A stretch of 64,000 bases of DNA from Duganella sp. BJB476 (GCF_003416895.1 NZ_QVIO01000002.1:496001-560000), one strand, 5' to 3'. Shown: positions 8,124-20,694, counted from the stretch's first letter. Notes: generated from the letters alone by a model not told the origin. Program-made: numbers and translations.

Positions 8124-10970
8124 ATGCCGCTGCTCTCCAAGTCACCGCCGTTCTCGCTGGCCGCGACGCTGACACTGGTCACCGGGATGGCGGTCACCGG
8201 CATGCTGTTCGTGGCGGTCAGCGCGCTGGAGTACGGCAAGATGGAACTCAGTTTCCAGCAGCGCGCGCAGGTGCGGGCGGCCGCCATCCGCCGCGGCCTG
8301 GACGACACGCTGGAGCTGGTCACCATCCTCAACGACCTGTTCAAGTCGGTGGGTCCGGTCAGCCGCGAGCAGTTCGGCGACTTCACCCGGCCGCTGCTGG
8401 CGCGCTATCCCTTTGTGCAGGCTTTCAACTACCACCGCGTGCTTAACGACGACGAGGCGCGCCGTTATGCGGCCGCGCTGCAGGACCGCTATCCCGGCTA
8501 CGCCATGTTCGACGGCCGCCACCTGCCGCTGTCGTCGCGGCCGCAGCACGTGATCGTCGACTTCCTGGAGCCTTTGCAAGGCAACGAGGCGGCGTTCGGG
8601 CTGGACGTGATGTCGCTGCCGATGTCCAACACCATCAACCAGGCGGTGGCGGCCGGCGCGATCATGGCCACGCCGCTGCTGCGGCTGGAACAGGAACGCG
8701 GCAACCAGAAAGGCTTCGTGCTGCTGATGCCGGTCTACCGTCCCGGCGCGCAAACGGCCACGGCGGCGCAGCGGCGCGCGGCGTGGATAGGCAACACCGG
8801 CGCCGTCATCCGCTCCACCGACCTGATCCACAAGATCCTGTACGCCGCCGACCTGCTGGACGACGCCTCGCTGGTGGTGCGGGTCTACGTCGGCGACGAC
8901 GTCCGCCCGGACAACCTGATCTACAGCCTCGGCCAGCCGGGCCAGCAGGCGGTGGCGGCCAAGCCCCTGCAGCGCTGGCTGGCCTTCGACTACCACGACC
9001 TCTACACCCGCACCTTCAGCGCGGCCGGCAAGGCCTGGCACGTGCAGGTGACGCCGCTGCCGCGCCCCTTCCTGGCCAGCCACCTGGGCTCGCTGTCGAC
9101 GCTGATCGGCGGCCTGCTGTTCTCGCTGCTGACGGCGGCCTTCGTCAACTCGCTGGCGCGCCGCTCGGTGCGGGTGCAGCGGCTGGTCGAAGAGCGCACC
9201 CGCGCCCTGCAACTGAGCAATGAGCGCCTGAACGACGACGTCGCCGCCCGCAAGCGCACCGAGGAGGCCTTGCAGGAAAGCGAGCTGCGCTTCCGCCGCC
9301 TGCTGGCGCTGTCGTCGGACTGGTATTGGGAGCAGGATGAAGAGTTCCGCTTCACCAGCATCACCGGCGGCTTCTTCGACAAGGGCAAGCAGGACCCGGA
9401 GGATTTCATCGGCAAGACGCGCTGGGAAAACCATCCGGAAATGCTGCAGGCCCGCTGGGGCCAGGATCATATCAAGCTGCTGGAAGCCCACCTGCCCTTC
9501 CTCAATTTCGACTACGCGCTGCCCGGCACCGACGGCCAGCCGCACTGGTTCAGCATCAGCGGCGAGCCGTTGTTCGACAAGGACGGCGCCTTCAAGGGTT
9601 ATCGCGGCACCGGCACCGACATCACCGAGCGCAAGCTGTCCGAACAGCGCATCCATCACATCGCCCACCACGACGTGCTGACCGGCCTGCCCAACCGCGT
9701 GCTGCTGCAAGACCGGCTGACCCAGGCGGCCGCCTTCGCCAACCGCAGCGGCATCCCGCTGTGGGTCATGCTGATCGACCTCGACCGCTTCAAGTTCGTC
9801 AACGACAGCCTGGGCCACAAGGCCGGCGACCTGCTGCTCAAGACCGTGGCCCAGCGCCTGCAGGACAGCGTGCGCGAAAGCGATACCGTGGCGCGCCTGT
9901 CCGGCGACGAATTCGTCGCCATCCTGACCGAGTATCCGGACGAGGCGCTGTCGCTGGACGTCACGCAGCGCATCATGCGGGCGGTGGCGCAGCCGGTGCT
10001 GCTGGAGGGGAAGGAGTTCTTCGTCACCTGCTCGATCGGCGTGGCGGTCTACGATCCGGACGGCACGCCGGCGCAGCGGCTGATCGAGCATGCCGACATC
10101 GCCATGTACCGCGCCAAAAAGCTGGGCCGCAACAACACCCAGTTCTACCAGCCGGCCATGAACGAGGAGGCGCTGGAGCGGGTGCGCATCGAGACCGCGC
10201 TGCGCAGCGCGCTGGAGCGCGACGAGTTCGTGCTGCACTACCAGCCACAGGTGGACCTGCGCAGCGGCCGCATCGTCGGCATGGAGGCGCTGATACGCTG
10301 GCAGCATCCCGAGCTGGGCATGGTGGCGCCCTACCGCTTCATCGGCCTGGCCGAGGAGACCGGCCTGATCGTGCCGATCGGCGCCTGGGTGCTGGCCACC
10401 GCCTGCGCGCAGGCCAAGGCCTGGCAGGATGCGGGGCATGGGCCGCTGCGCGTCGCGGTCAACCTGTCGCCGCGCCAGTTCGGCGAGCCGAACCTGCTGG
10501 CGTCGATCGCGGAGGTGCTGGAGCAGACCGGCTTGCCGCCGTCCTGCCTGGATATCGAGCTGACCGAGGGCCTGTTCATGAACGACGTGGCGCTGGCGGT
10601 GGAGCTGCTGCACAAGCTCAAGGCGCTGGGGTTGGCCTTGTCGATCGACGATTTCGGCACCGGCTATTCGAGCTTCTCCTACCTGCGCAAGTTCCCGATC
10701 GACGTGCTGAAGATAGACCGCTCCTTCGTCAGCGACATCGGCGCCGACGACGAGGCGGCCATCGTGGTCTCCATCATCGCGCTGGCGCACAACCTCAAGC
10801 TGCGCGTGATCGCGGAAGGCGTGGAGAGCGAGGCGCAGCTGGATTATTTGCGGCGCAACGGCTGCGATGAAATACAGGGCTATTACTTCAGCCAGCCGGT
10901 ACCGGTGGCGGCCTTCGAACAGATGCTGGTCGAAGGCAAGAAACTGCTGGCAACGCCCGCTACGGCCTAA
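8124..10970 (+). CDS. CHASE-PAS-GGDEF-EAL c-di-GMP signalling protein
   Basis: 948 residues. An N-terminal TM near 12-35 and a second near 322-342 bracket a CHASE-type periplasmic domain (FVQAFNYHRVLNDDEARRY). A coiled segment and a PAS domain (about 380-500) follow, then GGDEF with SGDEF at 593-597, and EAL with EALIRW from residue 721 and DDFGTGYSS. The GGDEF signature and EAL catalytic landmarks are largely intact, so it could synthesise and/or degrade c-di-GMP; balance between the two cannot be read from sequence. It is divergent from the amine oxidase gene and stands alone. Confidence 0.92.
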   Translation: MPLLSKSPPFSLAATLTLVTGMAVTGMLFVAVSALEYGKMELSFQQRAQVRAAAIRRGLDDTLELVTILNDLFKSVGPVSREQFGDFTRPLLARYPFVQAFNYHRVLNDDEARRYAAALQDRYPGYAMFDGRHLPLSSRPQHVIVDFLEPLQGNEAAFGLDVMSLPMSNTINQAVAAGAIMATPLLRLEQERGNQKGFVLLMPVYRPGAQTATAAQRRAAWIGNTGAVIRSTDLIHKILYAADLLDDASLVVRVYVGDDVRPDNLIYSLGQPGQQAVAAKPLQRWLAFDYHDLYTRTFSAAGKAWHVQVTPLPRPFLASHLGSLSTLIGGLLFSLLTAAFVNSLARRSVRVQRLVEERTRALQLSNERLNDDVAARKRTEEALQESELRFRRLLALSSDWYWEQDEEFRFTSITGGFFDKGKQDPEDFIGKTRWENHPEMLQARWGQDHIKLLEAHLPFLNFDYALPGTDGQPHWFSISGEPLFDKDGAFKGYRGTGTDITERKLSEQRIHHIAHHDVLTGLPNRVLLQDRLTQAAAFANRSGIPLWVMLIDLDRFKFVNDSLGHKAGDLLLKTVAQRLQDSVRESDTVARLSGDEFVAILTEYPDEALSLDVTQRIMRAVAQPVLLEGKEFFVTCSIGVAVYDPDGTPAQRLIEHADIAMYRAKKLGRNNTQFYQPAMNEEALERVRIETALRSALERDEFVLHYQPQVDLRSGRIVGMEALIRWQHPELGMVAPYRFIGLAEETGLIVPIGAWVLATACAQAKAWQDAGHGPLRVAVNLSPRQFGEPNLLASIAEVLEQTGLPPSCLDIELTEGLFMNDVALAVELLHKLKALGLALSIDDFGTGYSSFSYLRKFPIDVLKIDRSFVSDIGADDEAAIVVSIIALAHNLKLRVIAEGVESEAQLDYLRRNGCDEIQGYYFSQPVPVAAFEQMLVEGKKLLATPATA

Positions 10971-10978
10971 CCACCTGT

Positions 10979-11467
10979 CTATTCTTCATGCAGGTCGATC
11001 TCGGCACGCTCGTTTTCGCTCATGCCCAGCCAACGACGGTGCAGCATGCGTTCCAGCGGATGCCCCAGGAAAAACAGCAGCAGCACCAGGATCAGGCCGA
11101 TGCCGGCGACTTGCCACGCGCCCATGCCGCAGATGATGCCGATGCCGGCCGTCACCCAGATCGAGGCGGCCGTGGTCAGTCCCTTGATTTTCGACGTCTC
11201 ATGATGAAACACGATCACGCCGGCGCCCAGGAAACCGATGCCGGTGATGACGCCTTGTATGGCCCGGCTCAGCGCATCATGGCTGAATTCGCCGGAAAAC
11301 GAGACAAACTCCATGCTGGCCGTGGTGACCAGCGCCGCTCCCAGGGCGACCAGGCCCAGCGTTTTCATGCCGGTGGGCTTGCCGCGCAGGTTGCGTTCAA
11401 GGCCGATCACGCAACCGAACAGCATCGCGATCACCAGTCGGCCGGCCACGTTCCAATAATCAATCAT
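10979..11467 (-). CDS. MgtC/SapB family membrane protein
   Basis: 162 residues with four or five hydrophobic segments. The N-terminal LFGCVIGLERNLRGKPTGMKTLGLVALGAALVT and GVITGIGFLGAGVIV are the MgtC hallmark regions. MgtC proteins affect Mg-limited growth and F-type ATPase activity in pathogens; many family members have unknown roles. The short form lacks the extra C-terminal ACT-like domain. Its start overlaps the end of the SET-domain gene by 8 bp, so it is the last gene of a four-gene operon. Confidence 0.88.
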   Translation of the reverse strand: MIDYWNVAGRLVIAMLFGCVIGLERNLRGKPTGMKTLGLVALGAALVTTASMEFVSFSGEFSHDALSRAIQGVITGIGFLGAGVIVFHHETSKIKGLTTAASIWVTAGIGIICGMGAWQVAGIGLILVLLLFFLGHPLERMLHRRWLGMSENERAEIDLHEE

Positions 11468-11993
11468 GCGACGTCTGCTCCGGCCCCTTCTGCTTGCGAC
11501 GCCGCTTCTTGGGCGCCAGCATGGTGCCGGTGCAGCCCGGCGCGCCGCAGCGGCAGGCGAAGGAACGCTTGATGGCTGGCGTGTGGCGGCCGTCGTAGAT
11601 CAGCGGATAGGAATAGCTGAGCTCCTCGCCGCAGCGGATATCGTGCAGCGCATAGATGTAGATACGGCCCTCGTCCTCGATGGCCTGGCAGTTGGGCTCG
11701 CACGAGTGGTTGATGTAGCGCGCCTCGTTGCCTTGGTCGCCGCCGTCGATGACGTTGCCGTTGGCCAGGCTGAAGAAGAAGGTGTGGTTGTGCGGCATGT
11801 CCTGCTCGGCCGCGCGTTCCAGCGCCACCGACCACGGGATCTCACGGCCGGTGTATTCGATCACGCATTCGCTGACCGCGATATCGCGGCTGGCGAACAC
11901 GCCCCGGCCATGCACCGGCGAGATCCTGACCACATAGGCCAGTTGGTCGGACAATTCCGCAGGACTACTTTCCAGGGCGTTTTCAGTGAGCAT
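11460..11993 (-). CDS. SET domain protein-lysine methyltransferase-like protein
   Basis: 177 residues, almost a bare SET domain. It shows VHGRGVFASRDIAVSECVIEYTG at the start, ARYINHSCEPNC (the NHSC cofactor/knot motif), a GEELSYSY active-site segment with the catalytic Tyr, and a post-SET FACRCGAPGCTG zinc-type cysteine cluster. The C-terminus is lysine/arginine-rich. Bacterial SET proteins methylate histone-like or ribosomal proteins, or are of unknown target. It is co-transcribed with thioesterase, KTSC and MgtC genes and overlaps MgtC by 8 bp. No strong ribosome-binding site precedes ATG 11993. Confidence 0.88.
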   Translation of the reverse strand: MLTENALESSPAELSDQLAYVVRISPVHGRGVFASRDIAVSECVIEYTGREIPWSVALERAAEQDMPHNHTFFFSLANGNVIDGGDQGNEARYINHSCEPNCQAIEDEGRIYIYALHDIRCGEELSYSYPLIYDGRHTPAIKRSFACRCGAPGCTGTMLAPKKRRRKQKGPEQTSHD

Positions 11994-12007
11994 AAGTACG
12001 GTGTAGG

Positions 12008-12286
12008 TTAAGTGGCGTCGCCGCCAGGCGGCTTGAACAGGTCTTCCAGGTCGGCGCGGCTGGTGGGCTTGCGCACCACGTCGCGCCGGCCGGCGAATTC
12101 ATCCTCGATGTGATCGCGATAATAGCTCCACGCGGCCGCCGAGGTCGACAGCTTGCGCCACACCTCGTTGCCCACGCCCGAATAATCGATGGCGCGGCCG
12201 TCGTCGAACTCCACACGCAGCATGCGATCGCGTGCATCGTACCCGATGGCGCGCAGCTTGCCGGCATTGATGCGTTTCATTTCCAT
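12008..12286 (-). CDS. KTSC domain protein
   Basis: 92 residues. The segment IGYDARDRMLRVEFDDGRAIDYSGVGNEVWRKL matches the KTSC fold, named for the lysyl-tRNA synthetase C-terminal region and common in phage and bacterial small proteins. The charged tail RADLEDLFKPPG is less conserved. GAGGAGG stands four bases before ATG 12286 and about ten before a second ATG at 12280, so the shorter start is equally possible. Third gene from the end of the thioesterase-KTSC-SET-MgtC run. Confidence 0.75.
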   Translation of the reverse strand: MEMKRINAGKLRAIGYDARDRMLRVEFDDGRAIDYSGVGNEVWRKLSTSAAAWSYYRDHIEDEFAGRRDVVRKPTSRADLEDLFKPPGGDAT

Positions 12287-12295
12287 ACAGCCTCC

Positions 12296-12775
12296 TCAGG
12301 CCTTGCGAGCTCCATGCACCATTTGACGGGCCTGCTTACGCAGCAGGGCCTGGTCCCAGCGCTGTTTCTGCTCTTCGGTTTCCGGCGCCAGCGGCGGCAC
12401 CTCGACCGGTTTGCGGCTTTCGTCCACCGCCACCATTGTAAAGTAGCAGCTATTGGCGTGCCGCACCAGACGCTGTTGAATGTTTTCCGTCACCACGCGG
12501 ATGCCGACCTCCATCGAGGTGCGGCCGGTGTAGTTAATCGACGCCAAAAACGTCACCAGTTCGCCCACATGGATCGGCTGCAGGAACATCACCTGGTCCA
12601 CCGACAGCGTCACCACATAGCTGCCCGAATAGCGGCTGGCGCAGGCGTAGGCCACGCTATCCAGGTACTTGAGGATGGTGCCCCCGTGGACGTTGCCGGA
12701 AAAATTGGCCATGTCCGGGGTCATCAGCACGGTCATGCTCAGTTCATGGGCGGTCCAGCTCATCGGTTTTTCCAT
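12296..12775 (-). CDS. Acyl-CoA thioesterase, hotdog fold (YciA-like)
   Basis: 159 residues from ATG 12775, which has GGGAG at a good distance; two upstream in-frame ATGs lack this. Hotdog motifs are clear: NFSGNVHGGTILKYLDSVAYACASRYSG with the catalytic Asp region, SVDQVMFLQPIHVGELVTF, and SMEVGIRVVTENI. Such enzymes hydrolyse acyl-CoA to free acid and CoA in the cytoplasm. It heads a minus-strand operon with KTSC, SET and MgtC genes and is divergent from an M16 peptidase pair. Confidence 0.88.
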   Translation of the reverse strand: MEKPMSWTAHELSMTVLMTPDMANFSGNVHGGTILKYLDSVAYACASRYSGSYVVTLSVDQVMFLQPIHVGELVTFLASINYTGRTSMEVGIRVVTENIQQRLVRHANSCYFTMVAVDESRKPVEVPPLAPETEEQKQRWDQALLRKQARQMVHGARKA

Positions 12776-12892
12776 TGCATACTCCCTAGTTGTTTTCTCC
12801 ATGCTATCCGCTAAGCTTGTCATTCGCAAATAGTTATCAGAAACAACTAACTTTATCGTATGCTTTGCGCTTCACGGATAAGAGGAGCACTC

Positions 12893-14206
12893 ATGAAATG
12901 GAAAGTCCTGGCCGCCAGCATCATGCTCGGCGCGGCCGCCACCGCCCAGGCCGTCACGGCCGACGAGGTGCATACCTTCACGCTGGCCAACGGCATGAAG
13001 TTCATCGTGCTGGAATCGCACACCATCCCCAACGCCAATATGTACACGTTCTGGAAGGTCGGCTCGCGCAATGAGGCGCCCGGCATCACCGGCCTGTCGC
13101 ACTTCTTCGAGCACATGATGTTCAACGGCTCGAAAAACTTCGGCCCGAAAATGTTCGACCGCACCATGGAAGCCAAGGGCGGCTCCAACAACGCCTACAC
13201 CAGCAACGACCTGACCGTGTACCAGGACTGGTTCCCGGCCTCGTCGCTGGAGACCATCTTCACGCTGGAAAGCGACCGCATCGCCCACCTGACCATCGAT
13301 CCGAAAATGGTGGCCAGCGAGCGCGGCGTGGTGCTGTCCGAGCGCAGCACCGGCCTGGAGAACTCCAACATCCGCGCGCTGCACGAGGAAATCAACGGCG
13401 TCGCCTTCCAGGCCCACCCGTACTCGTGGCCGGTGATCGGCCATGAATCCGACATCAAGGCCTGGACCCAGGACGACCTGCAACGCTACTTCACCACCTA
13501 CTACGCGCCCAACAACGCGGTGTCGGTGATCGTCGGCGACGTCAAGACCGACGACGTCAAAAAACTGGCCACCAAGTACTTCGGCGGCATCCCCAAGCGC
13601 GCGCTGCCGCCGGCCGTGCGCACCGTCGAGCCTGAACAGAAAGGCGAACGCCGCTTGTTCGTCGCCAAGGAATCGGCCACCTCGGCCAACCTGGTGGTGG
13701 CCTACAAGGTCCCGGCCGCCAACAGCGCCGATTATTACGCGCTGGAAGTGCTGCAAAGCATACTGGGCGACGGCAAGACTTCGCGCCTGTACAAGACGCT
13801 GGTCGAGCAGCAGCTGGCCACCCAGGTCAGCGCCAGCAGCATGGACGGCTTCGATCCGGGCCTGCTCTACCTGTCGGCCGTGGCCACCGCCAAGACCGAA
13901 CCGGCGCAGCTGGAAAAAGCCCTGCTGGCCGAAGTCGACAACGTGGTCACGAACGGCGTGACGGCGGACGAGCTGCAAAAGGTCAAGAACCAGAAACTGC
14001 TGAACCTGTACCGCGAGCAGGAAACCATCAACGGCAAGGCCCAGCAGCTGGGCAACTACGAGGTGTTCTTCGGCGACTACAAGAAGATGTTCGACGCCCC
14101 GGCCGCCTACGAAAAACTGACGACCGCCGATATCCAGGCCGTCGCCGCCAAATACCTGAAAAAATCGCAGCGCACCGTCGGCGTGCTGGCTGCGAAGGAG
14201 GATTGA
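12893..14206 (+). CDS. M16 zinc metallopeptidase, catalytic subunit
   Basis: 437 residues from ATG 12893, preceded by AGAGGAG. A signal peptide (KVLAASIMLGAAATAQA) is followed by an M16 domain with the inverted zinc motif HFFEH at residues 70-74. The downstream Glu ligand is probably in the VVLSERSTGLENS region. A second M16 C-terminal domain follows. These periplasmic enzymes degrade short peptides. Its partner gene, four bases downstream, lacks the zinc motif, matching the split heterodimeric M16B arrangement. Confidence 0.9.
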   Translation: MKWKVLAASIMLGAAATAQAVTADEVHTFTLANGMKFIVLESHTIPNANMYTFWKVGSRNEAPGITGLSHFFEHMMFNGSKNFGPKMFDRTMEAKGGSNNAYTSNDLTVYQDWFPASSLETIFTLESDRIAHLTIDPKMVASERGVVLSERSTGLENSNIRALHEEINGVAFQAHPYSWPVIGHESDIKAWTQDDLQRYFTTYYAPNNAVSVIVGDVKTDDVKKLATKYFGGIPKRALPPAVRTVEPEQKGERRLFVAKESATSANLVVAYKVPAANSADYYALEVLQSILGDGKTSRLYKTLVEQQLATQVSASSMDGFDPGLLYLSAVATAKTEPAQLEKALLAEVDNVVTNGVTADELQKVKNQKLLNLYREQETINGKAQQLGNYEVFFGDYKKMFDAPAAYEKLTTADIQAVAAKYLKKSQRTVGVLAAKED

Positions 14207-14210
14207 TACG

Positions 14211-15608
14211 ATGACCATCAAAGCAACCGTAATGGCCGCCGCCGTGCTGGCCGCCGTCGGCGCCGCGCCGCTGGCCGGCGCCGCCGATTTCCGCCTGCCG
14301 GCGTTCGACACCGTCACCCTGTCCAACGGCCTGACCGTGTACCTGATGGAGCGCCATGAGGTGCCGCTGATCTCGGTGCGCGCCGTGGTGAAGGCCGGCG
14401 CCGTCAACGACGCCAAGCAGCCCGGCCTGTCCAACCTGACCGGCGACGCCCTGCTGCTGGGCAGCAAAGCCCACAACAAGACCGCCATCGACCAGGCCTT
14501 CGACTTCCGCGGTGCCCGCCTGGCCGGCGGCGCCGGCACCGAGGCCAGCACCGTGCAAGCCAACTTCGCCCGCGCCGACAGCGCCGCGCTGCTGCCGCTG
14601 TTTGCCGAGATCATCCAGCAACCCAGCTTCGACGAGGCCGAGCTGGCCAAGCTGCGCGACCGCAAGGTCAACGGCCTGAAGCAGGCCAAGGAAGCGCCGC
14701 GCAACGTGGTGGGCAACTACTACCGCGCCATGCTGTTCGGCGAGGCGCCGTATGCGATCCCGGCCAGCGGCACGGTCAGCAGTGTGAGCGCGCTCAAGCA
14801 GGGCGACGTGCAGGGCTACTACCAGCACTACTACCGTCCGGACAATGCGGCCATCATCGTGGTCGGCGATTTCCAGGCGGCCGAGATGCGCAAGCAGATC
14901 GAGTCCTTGTTCGGCGCGTGGCAGGCCAGCGGCCCGGCGCTGCCGCAGCAGGACAACGGCAAGGTGCAGGCCGACAAGGCGCGCGTGTGGCTGGTCAACA
15001 AGCCGGACGCGATCGAGACCACCTTCCTGATCGGCGGCGTGGGCATCGCCCGCAACGATCCGGATTATGTGCCGCTGCAAGTGCTCAACACCATCGTCGG
15101 CGGCCGCTTCACCTCATGGCTCAACGACGAGCTGCGCGTCAACTCGGGGCTGACTTACGGCGCCCGCAGCGAGTTCGCCACCTTGTCGCAGACCGGCACT
15201 TTCGCCATTTCCAGCTTCACCGCGCTACCCAAGACCGAAGCGGCGCTGGCGTTGGCGCACAAGACCTACCAGCGTTTGTGGGACAAGGGCATCGACAAGG
15301 CGACGCTGGAATCGGCCAAGGCTTACGTCAAGGGCCAGTTCCCGCCGCGCTACGAGACCAGCGAGCAGCTGGCCGGGTTGTTGGGTGATATGTACGCGTC
15401 CAAGGTCGGCCGCGAGCAGATCGACAACTTCATGAAGGATGTCGACAGCCTGACGCCGGAACGCGCCAAGGCGCTGGTGGACAAGCACTTCCCGCGCAAG
15501 AACCTGCAAACGGTGCTGGTGGGGAAAGCCGAAGCCATCCGCGAGATCGCCAAGACCTATGGTGAAGTGACAGAACTGCAAATCAGCGCGGACGGTTTCC
15601 AGCCCTGA
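14211..15608 (+). CDS. M16 peptidase-like non-catalytic partner subunit
   Basis: 465 residues with a signal peptide (AAVLAAVGAAPLAGA). It aligns in general layout with its neighbour, but the position of the zinc motif reads NLTGDALLLG, so there is no HxxEH. The C-terminal half has ELRVNSGLTYGARSEF, which looks like the Arg/Tyr substrate-binding pair that non-catalytic M16B partners contribute. It starts five bases after its catalytic partner stops, and the two are surely co-transcribed. Confidence 0.88.
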   Translation: MTIKATVMAAAVLAAVGAAPLAGAADFRLPAFDTVTLSNGLTVYLMERHEVPLISVRAVVKAGAVNDAKQPGLSNLTGDALLLGSKAHNKTAIDQAFDFRGARLAGGAGTEASTVQANFARADSAALLPLFAEIIQQPSFDEAELAKLRDRKVNGLKQAKEAPRNVVGNYYRAMLFGEAPYAIPASGTVSSVSALKQGDVQGYYQHYYRPDNAAIIVVGDFQAAEMRKQIESLFGAWQASGPALPQQDNGKVQADKARVWLVNKPDAIETTFLIGGVGIARNDPDYVPLQVLNTIVGGRFTSWLNDELRVNSGLTYGARSEFATLSQTGTFAISSFTALPKTEAALALAHKTYQRLWDKGIDKATLESAKAYVKGQFPPRYETSEQLAGLLGDMYASKVGREQIDNFMKDVDSLTPERAKALVDKHFPRKNLQTVLVGKAEAIREIAKTYGEVTELQISADGFQP

Positions 15609-15612
15609 CGCG

Positions 15613-19026
<3,414 letters not shown>

Positions 19027-19071
19027 GGCGGCTGGCGGTCTCTTCTTGTTTTAATGCCTCTACATTAACGC

Positions 19072-19101
19072 AAAAAAAACGCCCCGGAGGAGCGTTTTTT
19101 T
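19072..19101 (-). terminator. Rho-independent terminator, symmetrical A/T tracts
   Basis: A stem of A8CGC against GCGT7 with a short loop lies between the 126-residue gene and the hybrid kinase. On the minus strand it terminates the upstream small gene just before the kinase promoter. The flanking A and T runs make it potentially bidirectional. Confidence 0.75.
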
Positions 19102-19104
19102 GTC

Positions 19105-19485
19105 TTACAAGCCTTGCTTGGCGATATCCGCCAGCGACTCCCGGCCCTTGTCGCTGATATCGTAGCCGCCTTCGGCGCGCGGCACGATATGGGACTTCTT
19201 GCCGAGGAACTGGGCGACGTCGGCGTCGATGGCGCTGGACGGATCGGCTTCGATGGCGCGCAAGCCCAGCACGCAACGGCGCAGGAACAACACTTCCTCG
19301 CCCTTGTCGGTGAGCGAAATGCGGCCGTTCTTGGCGATGGTGAACAGCTTGATGCCGGTCAGGCGCTTGGTGTTGCGTCCGACGCAGGCGCTGACGCGCT
19401 CGCCCTTGATGCCGCGCTTCACTTCATCGAGTGCGTTGTATTCGTCTTGCGTTAATTTCTCGTTCTTCATTGCCATTTTATCCAT
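19105..19485 (-). CDS. Hypothetical protein, possible winged-helix
   Basis: 126 residues, no signal peptide or membrane segment. LTQDEYNALDEVKRGIKG and IAKNGRISLTDKGEEVLFLRRCVLGLRAI look like a recognition helix and wing of a small winged-helix domain, and a second similar segment, SDKGRESLADIAKQGL, ends the protein. I do not recognise a named family. Several nearby ATGs compete as start and none has a clear ribosome-binding site. A terminator follows at once. Confidence 0.6.
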   Translation of the reverse strand: MDKMAMKNEKLTQDEYNALDEVKRGIKGERVSACVGRNTKRLTGIKLFTIAKNGRISLTDKGEEVLFLRRCVLGLRAIEADPSSAIDADVAQFLGKKSHIVPRAEGGYDISDKGRESLADIAKQGL

Positions 19486-19611
19486 AAGAGACTGCTGCGG
19501 CCCTCATGGTACGCGCCCGGCGCAGCGACGGCAAGACAATGCGCCTCCCCGACGCCTCCGATACGCGACCGGAGGCGGCATGGCCGCCTCAAAACGAGAA
19601 TAAAGTGTGGA

Positions 19612-19749
19612 TCAAAACGCTCGTATCGCCAGCCAGATCAGGCCGATGGTGGCAAATGCCGCTACACAAATCAGGGCTTGAACACGCTTCGCACTGAAGG
19701 CGACGCTACGACGGCCGAGGTAGATTTTGTTGTGTAAGGAATTGCCCAT
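19612..19749 (-). CDS. Small single-pass membrane protein, 45 residues
   Basis: An open frame of 45 codons starts at ATG 19749 with GGAG ten bases upstream. Basic residues (KIYLGRR, KR) precede a hydrophobic helix VQALICVAAFATIGLIWLAI, consistent with a cytoplasmic N-terminus and one membrane pass. No family recognised. The ribosome-binding site, start and one clean hydrophobic segment support it as real. Confidence 0.6.
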   Translation of the reverse strand: MGNSLHNKIYLGRRSVAFSAKRVQALICVAAFATIGLIWLAIRAF

Positions 19750-19891
19750 GATGCTCTCCGTGAGAGGGTAGATCGATGACATGACTTAATTATAGAAACT
19801 CTTTGATTGCCCCAGTGTGACGGTCAGCACAAAGTTTAAAATATGTATCCATTGAGCAACAACTATCACACTTTCTCACAGGGTAACGCGA

Positions 19892-20035
19892 TCAGGTTTT
19901 GATTGGCGCTTGCTTGGGTTGCGGCTCTTCGATCGGCGCCTGGTCGGGCAGCGGCATATTGTCCGGCGGCGGATCTTTTTCCGGCTGGGGCGGCGGCATA
20001 TCGGGCTCGGGCGTGGTGTGGGCGCGGATGTTCAT
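19892..20035 (-). CDS. Proline-rich small protein, 47 residues
   Basis: ATG 20035 is preceded by AAGGAGGA at a good distance. The 47 residues are about one-third proline, in acidic Pro-Asp/Glu runs such as PDMPPPQPEKDPPPD, with no hydrophobic segment. Likely disordered. Function unknown; the strong ribosome-binding site is the main evidence. Confidence 0.55.
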   Translation of the reverse strand: MNIRAHTTPEPDMPPPQPEKDPPPDNMPLPDQAPIEEPQPKQAPIKT

Positions 20036-20170
20036 GGGACTGTCCTCCTTGAAGTGGAAAAGAGCTGTTCAAGAGGCAGATTAGGAGAAGCGGCGGATAA
20101 ACAAGTGGCGGATTGCCGGCCAGCGTGCGTTGCCGCACGCTGGCCGTCGCCTGGTTGATGGATTCCGCCG

Positions 20171-20671
20171 TCAGTGCCTGGCGCCGATGCGGGCCAGCAC
20201 ATCGTCCAGCGCCACCAGGTCTGCGCTGCCCGTTGCCGAGGTCGGAACGCCGGCGATGCTGCGCAAGCGCTTGGGGTCGATGAAGATCCTGCCGTCCCGC
20301 TCAGTCGCAGGCGACCAGGATACCGAACCGGCTTCCTCACTGACGACGATCAGTTCTTCCGTCACAGGAAAGCGCGGCCCCCACTCGCCGATGCGCGACT
20401 TGAATTGCCGCGTCCCGTCGCCGGCCTCGCCGCGATAGACATGGTCCGCCTTGACCTCCAGGGTTTCGCAGCCGCCGCCGTTATACACACAGATGGTACG
20501 CAAGCCATTCGGCTGAAGCGTCGCCACGGCAGGACAAGGCGCCGGACAATTCTCGCTGCCCGACGGCTGCAGAATGACTCTTTGTACATGGCCGGCGAGC
20601 AGCACATCCTGAGCTGACGCGGTGGAACAGGCGCAAAACAGCAGGATGGCAACGAATTTAATAATGGACAT
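20171..20671 (-). CDS. Secreted protein of unknown function
   Basis: 166 residues from ATG 20671, which has GGAGAAGGA directly upstream. Signal peptide IIKFVAILLFCACSTASA. The mature protein has four cysteines in ENCPAPC and ICVYNGGGCETLE that could form disulfides, and a C-terminal acidic region. No family recognised. It lies 23 bp downstream of the kinase-like gene on the same strand and may be the third gene of that transcript. Confidence 0.65.
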   Translation of the reverse strand: MSIIKFVAILLFCACSTASAQDVLLAGHVQRVILQPSGSENCPAPCPAVATLQPNGLRTICVYNGGGCETLEVKADHVYRGEAGDGTRQFKSRIGEWGPRFPVTEELIVVSEEAGSVSWSPATERDGRIFIDPKRLRSIAGVPTSATGSADLVALDDVLARIGARH

Positions 20672-20694
20672 TCCTTCTCCTTTTGATTGCGACG

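Noticed and set aside
8142..10790. 882-codon minus-strand frame opposite the GGDEF-EAL gene
   Set aside because: Antisense shadow of a well-defined multidomain gene, with low-complexity composition and no start signals.
12787..12849. Inverted repeat TAGTTGTTT ... AAACAACTA in the thioesterase/M16 gap
   Set aside because: Arms are 45 bases apart with no regulator nearby and no symmetry in between; too weak to call an operator.
19572..19590. Hairpin GAGGCGGC/GCCGCCTC as a terminator
   Set aside because: No T run follows on either strand at the proper position.
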